A stretch of DNA of 64,000 bases from Citrobacter sedlakii NBRC 105722. GTDB lineage: Bacteria; Pseudomonadota; Gammaproteobacteria; Enterobacterales; Enterobacteriaceae. The translations under genes were made by a program, and so were the position numbers. Below the pieces are notes generated by a model. The model was given only the letters and a program-made list of their open reading frames with translations. It searched no databases and was not told the origin of the DNA. Shown here piece after piece: positions 1 through 8,431 of the stretch (positions within the stretch are counted from its first letter, which is position 1; the number at the start of each line of letters is the position of its first letter). The DNA lies in assembly GCF_000759835.1 (NCBI RefSeq), contig NZ_BBNB01000008.1, positions 238,744 to 302,743 of the forward strand, in the 5' to 3' direction.

Positions 1-266
1 CAGCAGGCGGCGATAATCTTCTGCGGCGCCCCTTTTTCCGTGATATCCACATGCATAAACTCAACTTCAACACCCTGTTTTTCAATAAGTTCCCTGCTTT
101 CCTCATGGTCTTTTATAAAGCTCGGGATAAACAGATTCGCCCCAGCCTTCGCCAACGCCGTTGCGAAAGCGAGGCCCAGGCCGCTGTTGCCGCCCGTTAC
201 GATCGCGGTTTTTCCTTGCAACGAGAAAAAATTCATTGAGAACGCATTGAGAGATTCGATCGACAT
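1..266 (-). CDS. ygcW: YgcW-like SDR-family oxidoreductase (N-terminal part, runs off the left edge)
   Basis: The first 88 codons of a short-chain dehydrogenase/reductase are present; the rest lies outside the window. The reverse strand from 266 reads MSIESLNAFSMNFFSLQGKT, then AIVTGGNSGLG, the TGxxxGxG dinucleotide-binding motif of classical SDRs at about residues 21-31. This matches my recall of E. coli YgcW, a putative dehydrogenase with no established substrate. The ATG at 266-264 is preceded by AAGGA and GGAG. It is divergent from yqcE. A strong terminator hairpin lies only about 25 bp upstream of the start codon, so expression probably needs readthrough (see leader features). Other reading frames in this segment are shadows. 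Confidence 0.88.
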   Translation of the reverse strand, partial: MSIESLNAFSMNFFSLQGKTAIVTGGNSGLGLAFATALAKAGANLFIPSFIKDHEESRELIEKQGVEVEFMHVDITEKGAPQKIIAAC

Positions 267-290
267 AGTAAGCTCCACATTCCTTAAGGC

Positions 291-337
291 AAAAAAAAAG
301 AAAGGTAACTTCCCCGGCGACAGGGAAGTTACCTTTC
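291..337 (-). terminator. Intrinsic terminator in the ygcW 5' leader
   Basis: A perfect 15-bp inverted repeat (arms 300-314 and 323-337, 8-nt loop) is followed on the minus strand by nine T residues (A-tract 291-299). It lies upstream of the ygcW start codon, not downstream of a gene. It would therefore stop leader transcripts unless antitermination occurs. Confidence 0.9.
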
Positions 338-354
338 TCATTATCTCTGGTAAC
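328..354 (-). promoter_or_regulatory. Predicted antiterminator hairpin of the ygcW leader
   Basis: On the minus strand GTTACC (354-349) can pair with GGTAAC (333-328) around the 15-nt loop AGAGATAATGAGAAA. The 3' arm lies inside the 5' arm of the terminator stem, so the two structures exclude each other. The yqcE leader has a matching element with compensatory changes in the stem and almost the same loop, which supports a functional RNA. Function is inferred. Confidence 0.7.
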
Positions 355-389
355 TGTGATATGTTTTAACACAGCGTTAATCTATCTTA

Positions 390-405
390 CGTGATCGAAA
401 TCACA
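390..405 (-). promoter_or_regulatory. CRP-like site for the ygcW promoter
   Basis: The minus strand reads TGTGA-N6-TCACG, one mismatch from the CRP consensus. Its centre (397.5) is 26.5 bp from an extended -10-like TGT-TAAAAC (371-363). A start near 356 would put CRP at about -41.5, the class II position. Confidence 0.65.
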
Positions 406-446
406 GTTGCCCGTTTCATTTTATAAATAAGCCAAACATCCAGAAG

Positions 447-462
447 CGTGATTATTCTCACA
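447..462 (+). promoter_or_regulatory. CRP-like site for the yqcE promoter
   Basis: The plus strand reads CGTGA-N6-TCACA, one mismatch from consensus. Its centre (454.5) is 26.5 bp from an extended -10-like TGC-TATTTC (481-489), predicting a start near 496 and class II CRP placement. The spacing is identical to the ygcW side. Confidence 0.65.
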
Positions 463-497
463 CACTTATTAGCCCTTCCATGCTATTTCTGAATGCA

Positions 498-523
498 ATT
501 ACTAGAGACCTGAGAAAAGTAAT
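498..523 (+). promoter_or_regulatory. Predicted antiterminator hairpin of the yqcE leader
   Basis: ATTACT (498-503) pairs with AGTAAT (518-523) around the 14-nt loop AGAGACCTGAGAAA. The 3' arm overlaps the 5' arm of the following terminator. The ygcW leader has GTTACC/GGTAAC with loop AGAGATAATGAGAAA, so the stem covaries and the loop is conserved. A protein-controlled antiterminator is the simplest reading; function is inferred. Confidence 0.7.
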
Positions 524-559
524 CCACCTGAAAAGGCGGTTTACTTTTCTCTTTTTTTT
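512..559 (+). terminator. Intrinsic terminator in the yqcE 5' leader
   Basis: Arms 512-522 and 541-551 form 11 perfect pairs, extended with mismatches to a hexaloop at 529-534, followed by eight T residues (552-559). It ends 24 bp before the yqcE ATG, so it acts as an attenuator, not a gene-end terminator. Confidence 0.88.
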
Positions 560-583
560 GTCTGTCAAAAATGGGAATTCGAT

Positions 584-1882
584 ATGCACCAGAACTCATA
601 TCGTCGTTGGATAACCCTCGCTATTATAAGCTTTAGCGGAGGCGTCAGTTTCGATCTGGCTTATTTACGCTATATATATCAGATTCCCATGGCAAAATTT
701 ATGGGGTTTAGCAATACCGAAATCGGGCTAATAATGAGTACGTTCGGCGTTGCCGCTATTATTCTTTATGCTCCCAGCGGGGTTATTGCCGATAAATTTT
801 CGCATCGCAAAATGATTACCTCAGCAATGATATTAACCGGCATGCTCGGTCTGCTGATGATGACTTACCCACCGTTGTGGGTCATGCTCTGTATCCAGGT
901 CGCTTTTGCAGTCACCACGATCCTGATGCTGTGGTCAGTCTCAATCAAAGCCGCGTCACTGCTGGGAGACCACAGCGAGCAGGGCAAAATAATGGGCTGG
1001 ATGGAAGGGCTTCGCGGCGTGGGCGTTATGTCACTGGCGGTATTCACTATGTGGGTTTTTTCCCGCTTCGCGCCGGATGACAGCAACAGCCTGAAGGCCG
1101 TGATTCTGATTTACAGCGTTGTGTACATCCTGCTGGGCATTTTATGCTGGTTCTTCGTTAGCGACAGCCACGCCCGTCGCGACAGTGTGGCGGTCGAAAA
1201 ACAGACGTTTCAGCTACGCGATATTCTGGCGGTATTGCGTATCAGCACGACATGGTACTGCAGTATGGTCATTTTCGGCGTCTTTACCATCTATGCCATT
1301 CTCAGCTACTCCACCAATTATCTGACCGAAATGTACGGCATGTCGCTGGTGGCGGCAAGCTACATGGGGATCGTCATCAATAAAATCTTCCGTGCGATCT
1401 GCGGACCGTTGGGTGGGATCATTACCACTTACAGCAAAATCAAATCCCCTACGCGGGTGATCCAGTTGCTCTCCTGTGTCGGCGCGCTCACGCTCATCGC
1501 ACTGCTGGCGACCAATACCAGTCCGCAGTCCGTGGTGATGGGGATCGGGTTGATTCTGCTCCTCGGTTTCACCTGCTACGCCTCCCGTGGACTGTACTGG
1601 GCCTGTCCCGGCGAAGCCAGAACGCCGTCTTACATTATGGGAACCACCGTAGGGATCTGTTCAGTGATCGGTTTCCTGCCCGACGTCTTTGTCTATCCGA
1701 TCGTCGGGTACTGGCAGGACACCCTGCCAGCTGCCGAAGCTTACCGCAACATGTGGCTGATGGGGCTGGCGGCGCTGTGCATGGTGATCTTTTTTACCTT
1801 CTTACTGTTTCGCAAAATTCGTACCGCCAACGCCGTACCGGAAAAGTTAACCTCACTGGCTGCTGATACCACCGGCGAGTGA
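584..1882 (+). CDS. yqcE: YqcE-like MFS transporter
   Basis: A 432-residue, very hydrophobic protein with about 12 predicted membrane segments and a major facilitator superfamily layout: two six-helix halves joined by a polar loop near residues 190-215, where the charged stretch SDSHARRDSVAVEKQ sits. It belongs to the inner membrane. It matches E. coli YqcE, a transporter of unknown substrate, in length and position. The ATG at 584 follows a weak GGGA. ygcE starts 26 bp downstream, so transporter and sugar-kinase-like protein are probably co-transcribed, and the substrate is likely a polyol or sugar. Transcription must pass the leader terminator at 512-559. Substrate is unknown. Confidence 0.88.
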   Translation: MHQNSYRRWITLAIISFSGGVSFDLAYLRYIYQIPMAKFMGFSNTEIGLIMSTFGVAAIILYAPSGVIADKFSHRKMITSAMILTGMLGLLMMTYPPLWVMLCIQVAFAVTTILMLWSVSIKAASLLGDHSEQGKIMGWMEGLRGVGVMSLAVFTMWVFSRFAPDDSNSLKAVILIYSVVYILLGILCWFFVSDSHARRDSVAVEKQTFQLRDILAVLRISTTWYCSMVIFGVFTIYAILSYSTNYLTEMYGMSLVAASYMGIVINKIFRAICGPLGGIITTYSKIKSPTRVIQLLSCVGALTLIALLATNTSPQSVVMGIGLILLLGFTCYASRGLYWACPGEARTPSYIMGTTVGICSVIGFLPDVFVYPIVGYWQDTLPAAEAYRNMWLMGLAALCMVIFFTFLLFRKIRTANAVPEKLTSLAADTTGE

Positions 1883-1908
1883 AGAGAGAAAATTAAAGGA
1901 GAATGGCA

Positions 1909-3387
1909 ATGTCGAAGAAATACATCATTGGAATTGATGGTGGAAGTCAGAGTACCAAAGTTGTGATGTACGATCTGAATGGCAATATTGTTTGTGAAGG
2001 TAAAGGGCAACTGCAACCTATGCACACGCCGGATGCTGATACCGCAGAACATCCTGACGACGATTTATGGACCTCTTTATGCTTTGCCGGCAGAGAATTA
2101 ATGAGCCAGTTCGCGGGAGATAAAAAGGACATTGTCGGCATTGGGCTTGGCTCCATTCGCTGCTGTCGCGCTTTGCTTAAAGCCGACGGCACCCCTGCCG
2201 CTCCGCTGATAAGCTGGCAGGATGCGCGCGTTACGCGTCCCTATGAGCACAACAACCCCGATGTGACCTACGTTACGTCATTTTCAGGTTATCTGTCTCA
2301 TCGCTTAACCGGCGAGTTTAAAGACAACATCGCCAATTATTTTGGCCAGTGGCCGGTGGATTATAAGACCTGGACATGGAGTGACGATGAAGAGGTTATC
2401 AGGAAATTCAATATTCCACGCAATATGCTGTTTGATGTTCAGATGCCCGGCACCGTGCTCGGTCATCTGACTCGCGAGGCTGCACTGGCTACTCATTTCC
2501 CAGTTGGGTTACCCGTCGTCTGCACCACCAGCGATAAACCGGTAGAGGCGCTGGGCGCGGGATTACTGGACGACGAAACCGCAGTGATTTCTCTGGGCAC
2601 TTATATCGCCCTGATGATGAACGGTAAAACGCTGCCTGTAGAACCGCGCGCTTACTGGCCGATTATGTCTTCTGTCCCTGAAACCTTACTGTATGAAGGC
2701 TATGGTATCCGTAAAGGCATGTGGACGGTCAGTTGGTTGCGCGATATGTTGGGTGAATCGTTGATTGCGGAGGCAAAAGCGCAGGATCTTTCACCGGAGG
2801 ATTTGTTAAATAAAAAAGCCGCCTGCGTTCCACCTGGCTGCAACGGCCTGATGACCGTTCTGGACTGGCTCACCAATCCCTGGGAACCCTTCAAGCGCGG
2901 CATAATGATTGGTTTTGATTCCAGTATGGACTACGCCTGGATCTATCGCTCCATTCTGGAGAGCGTTGCCCTGACCCTGAAAAATAACTACGACGAGATG
3001 TGTAATGAAATGGGCCGCTTTGCCAGACATCTCATCATTACGGGGGGCGGTTCAAACAGCGATCTGTTTATGCAAATCTTTGCCGATGTGTTCAACCTGC
3101 CAACGAGGCGGAATGTGATAAACGGTTGTGCCAGTCTTGGGGCCGCTATCAATACAGCGGTAGGGCTAGGATTATATCCGGACTATGAGACGGCGACAGA
3201 AAAAATGGTGCGGGTAAAAAATGTCTTCATGCCGACAGAGAGCCACGCCAGGCGCTATGATGCATTGAATAAAGGGATCTTCCGCGATTTAACCAGCCAT
3301 ACCGATGTGATTTTGAAAAAATCGTATGAAGTGCTGCATGGCAGTCTGGATAACGTCGACTCGATTCAAAGCTGGTCTAACGCATAA
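1909..3387 (+). CDS. ygcE: YgcE-like FGGY-family carbohydrate kinase
   Basis: A 492-residue FGGY kinase. The N-terminal phosphate-binding motif IGIDGGSQSTKVVMYD is at about residues 7-22. A C-terminal nucleotide-binding stretch, ITGGGSNSDLFMQIFADVF, lies near residue 380, with GCASLGAAINTAVG after it. The family phosphorylates sugars or polyols in the cytoplasm; the substrate of YgcE is not established. Two in-frame ATGs exist. The one at 1909 is preferred because AAGGAG (1896-1901) sits 7 nt before it but only 1 nt before the ATG at 1903. It lies just behind yqcE and is probably fed by that transporter and the same attenuated promoter. Confidence 0.88.
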   Translation: MSKKYIIGIDGGSQSTKVVMYDLNGNIVCEGKGQLQPMHTPDADTAEHPDDDLWTSLCFAGRELMSQFAGDKKDIVGIGLGSIRCCRALLKADGTPAAPLISWQDARVTRPYEHNNPDVTYVTSFSGYLSHRLTGEFKDNIANYFGQWPVDYKTWTWSDDEEVIRKFNIPRNMLFDVQMPGTVLGHLTREAALATHFPVGLPVVCTTSDKPVEALGAGLLDDETAVISLGTYIALMMNGKTLPVEPRAYWPIMSSVPETLLYEGYGIRKGMWTVSWLRDMLGESLIAEAKAQDLSPEDLLNKKAACVPPGCNGLMTVLDWLTNPWEPFKRGIMIGFDSSMDYAWIYRSILESVALTLKNNYDEMCNEMGRFARHLIITGGGSNSDLFMQIFADVFNLPTRRNVINGCASLGAAINTAVGLGLYPDYETATEKMVRVKNVFMPTESHARRYDALNKGIFRDLTSHTDVILKKSYEVLHGSLDNVDSIQSWSNA

Positions 3388-3432
3388 CGTACCCGCTACA
3401 CCGTCAGATCCGGCATGGCGGCCCCGCCCTGT

Positions 3433-3464
3433 GCCGGATAGCGGCGCGAAGCGCCTTATCCGGC
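3433..3464. repeat. REP-type palindromic element
   Basis: GCCGGATA and TATCCGGC arms flank a GC-rich imperfect palindrome between the convergent ends of ygcE and queE. This is the usual form and location of enterobacterial REP sequences. Confidence 0.75.
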
Positions 3465-3490
3465 CTGCACTGTGACGTCTGACGCAGTTG

Positions 3491-4162
3491 TCAGGCAATG
3501 TTCAAATATTTATGCGTTTGCATCGACAACCGCCAGTTGCGGGCGATACAGGTTTCAATGCACAGACGGGTCGCATCGTCTTTCTGGCTGATGGGTTGGA
3601 GTGCGATAACGCGCTGCTTTTCGTCCGTCAGCGTCGCCAACAGTTCGTCCAGCGCTTCAATGTCACGCACACGTCCCACAGGATGTTTGATTTCATCAGC
3701 ACGCTCAAGCGCTTGCGACAGCACGTCGTAACCGCCACGCATATTCACTTTTGGTGAGACCGTGACCCAGGTTGAGTGAGAACAGCGCACTTCATGAGTG
3801 CCGCTGGTTTCTATCTGGCAACTAAAGCCATTCTTTTCGAGCAGTTCGGTTAGCGGCATCAGATCGTGAATGCAGGGTTCCCCTCCTGTGATCACCACAT
3901 GGCGAGCCGTCCAGCCCTGTCGACCAATGATGGCAAGCAGATCTTCTGCACTGCCTGCCCCCCATTTGTCGCTCTCTTTAGTTTTCGCCAGAATGCTGAA
4001 CAGCGACACTTCCCGATCCGCGAGCTTATCCCATGTATGTTTGGTATCACACCAGGCGCAGCCAACCGGGCATCCCTGTAAGCGAATAAAAATAGCGGGA
4101 ACGCCGGTGAAATAACCCTCGCCTTGCAGGGTCTGGAACATCTCGTTAATCGGGTACTGCAT
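3491..4162 (-). CDS. queE: 7-carboxy-7-deazaguanine synthase QueE
   Basis: QueE is a radical-SAM enzyme that converts 6-carboxy-5,6,7,8-tetrahydropterin to 7-carboxy-7-deazaguanine in queuosine synthesis. The 223-residue product begins MQYPINEMFQTLQGEGYFTG and carries the cluster-binding cysteines C31, C35 and C38 in GCPVGCAWCDT, with the CX3CX2C spacing expected for QueE. The glycine-rich SAM motif TGGEP follows near residue 90. Start 4162 is chosen over 4168 because AGAG is 7 nt upstream of the former and only 1 nt from the latter, and because it gives the E. coli length. queF, a later step in the same pathway, is at 23.5 kb. E. coli has ygcG between queE and eno; it is absent here. Confidence 0.95.
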   Translation of the reverse strand: MQYPINEMFQTLQGEGYFTGVPAIFIRLQGCPVGCAWCDTKHTWDKLADREVSLFSILAKTKESDKWGAGSAEDLLAIIGRQGWTARHVVITGGEPCIHDLMPLTELLEKNGFSCQIETSGTHEVRCSHSTWVTVSPKVNMRGGYDVLSQALERADEIKHPVGRVRDIEALDELLATLTDEKQRVIALQPISQKDDATRLCIETCIARNWRLSMQTHKYLNIA

Positions 4163-4245
4163 AGTCATCTCTGTAAGGGGAATAAACGTTAAGTATCGCA
4201 GATGTTGCCCTTAAGGTCATGTGCGAGAGCTGCTTTACCGCAGGC

Positions 4246-4274
4246 ATAAAAAAACCCGCCGAAGCGGGTTTTTT
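4246..4274 (-). terminator. Terminator downstream of eno (possibly bidirectional)
   Basis: AAACCCGC (4252-4259) and GCGGGTTT (4264-4271) pair around CGAA. T runs occur in both orientations, so it can end eno transcripts on the minus strand. Confidence 0.85.
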
Positions 4275-4294
4275 AGAAGAACGAAAGTTCAGGA

Positions 4295-5608
<1,314 letters not shown>

Positions 5609-5637
5609 TCACTAGTTAACTAAAACTCCAGACAAAC

Positions 5638-5660
5638 AACGCGTACCTTTGGTACGCGTT
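5638..5660 (-). repeat. Perfect hairpin between pyrG and eno
   Basis: AACGCGTACC and GGTACGCGTT form 10 perfect pairs around a TTT loop in the pyrG-eno gap. The minus-strand continuation is only moderately T-rich, so it may be a weak terminator, an RNA-processing site or a stabilising stem. Confidence 0.7.
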
Positions 5661-5682
5661 GCCGTTCTAACTTTTTTACTTC

Positions 5683-7335
<1,653 letters not shown>

Positions 7336-7543
7336 TTAGGGTGAAACGATGGAATAACCAGGACGGGAAAGTAGTATACCCGAACACAGCGAGCGCCACA
7401 AACTTTCATTCTCCGTCTCCTTCCCAGGCCAGGACTATCATAAGGAGTGAGAAAATAGCCCCTTTTGGGTAAATGTTTTTGACGCAAATCAAGCGCTTGT
7501 CATTTAAAAAACCGCACAAATAGCGCTTGTTCGCAAAATTCCG

Positions 7544-8335
7544 TTAGAGATCAGTTTCCTGGCGTTTTACTTCCTGCCACACGTCTTCCATGGTTTCCAG
7601 ATCGACTCCTGTCATTTCCAGGCCGCGCGCCGCAACAATCCGTTCGACTTCGCGAAAGCGACGCTCAAATTTTTCGTTGGCTTTTTGCAGGGCAATCTCG
7701 GCTTTGGTCCCCAAATGACGCGCCATATTGACGGTGGCAAACAGCAGATCCCCCATTTCTTCCTCGAGTTTAGCCTGGTCAACCACCGCCTGTCGGGCTT
7801 CATACATCACCTCGTCGATTTCTTCATACACTTTATCGACGACCGGCCCGAGCGTGGTCCAGTCAAACCCGACGTTTGAGCAACGCTTCTGGATTTTCTG
7901 CGCCCGCATCAGCGCGGGTAAGCTGCGCGGGATATCATCCAGCGCGGAATGCTGCGCTTTTTGCGCCCGTTCTTCGGTTTTGATCTGCTCCCAGCGAGTC
8001 AGGACTTCCGTACTGTTGCTGGCGGAAACGTCCGCAAAAACGTGCGGGTGACGGCGTTCGAGTTTGTCGCTGATGGCAGCGCAAATATCATTGAAATCAA
8101 AGCGCCCTTCTTCCTGCGCCATTTGCGCGTAAAACACCACCTGAAACAGCAAATCGCCCAATTCGCCGCGCAGATCGTCAAAGTCTTCTCGTGCAATCGC
8201 GTCAAGGACTTCATAGGTTTCTTCCAGCGTATAGGGCGCAATGGTGGCAAAAGTCTGTTCTTTGTCCCACGGGCAGCCGTTTTCCGGGTCGCGCAGGCGC
8301 TGCATGATGTTAAGCAGGCGATCAATTTGTGTCAT
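7544..8335 (-). CDS. mazG: Nucleoside triphosphate pyrophosphohydrolase MazG
   Basis: MazG hydrolyses (d)NTPs to monophosphates plus pyrophosphate. In E. coli it is linked to lowering (p)ppGpp and to survival under starvation. The 263-residue protein contains two tandem MazG folds. The first has EETYEVLDA and ELGDLLFQVVFYAQ (about 40-70); the second has EIDEVMYEA and EEEMGDLLFATVN (about 170-205), the acidic metal-binding helices. An in-frame ATG exists at 8365. MTQIDRLL at 8335 is preferred because AGGACA lies 8 nt upstream and the length then equals E. coli MazG. In E. coli the toxin-antitoxin pair mazEF lies between relA and mazG; here only about 95 bp separates them and mazEF is absent. 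Confidence 0.95.
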   Translation of the reverse strand: MTQIDRLLNIMQRLRDPENGCPWDKEQTFATIAPYTLEETYEVLDAIAREDFDDLRGELGDLLFQVVFYAQMAQEEGRFDFNDICAAISDKLERRHPHVFADVSASNSTEVLTRWEQIKTEERAQKAQHSALDDIPRSLPALMRAQKIQKRCSNVGFDWTTLGPVVDKVYEEIDEVMYEARQAVVDQAKLEEEMGDLLFATVNMARHLGTKAEIALQKANEKFERRFREVERIVAARGLEMTGVDLETMEDVWQEVKRQETDL

Positions 8336-8382
8336 GGGTATGTCCTGAACCTCCAGGCCCGTCAAGCCAAACGCTGTCGGGC

Positions 8383-8420
8383 AAAAAAAAGCCGGATGGC
8401 GACGTACCGCGCGATCCGGC
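8383..8420 (-). terminator. REP-like element acting as relA terminator
   Basis: GCCGGAT (8391-8397) and ATCCGGC (8414-8420) form a REP-type stem. On the minus strand it is followed by eight T residues (A-tract 8383-8390), giving an intrinsic terminator just after relA and before mazG. Confidence 0.75.
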
Positions 8421-8431
8421 CTGTATTATCG

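Noticed and set aside
40-372. Several short frames around the ygcW start and terminator
   Set aside because: They overlap ygcW or the perfect terminator hairpin and have no family features. The minus frame that includes the hairpin is not in the ygcW frame.
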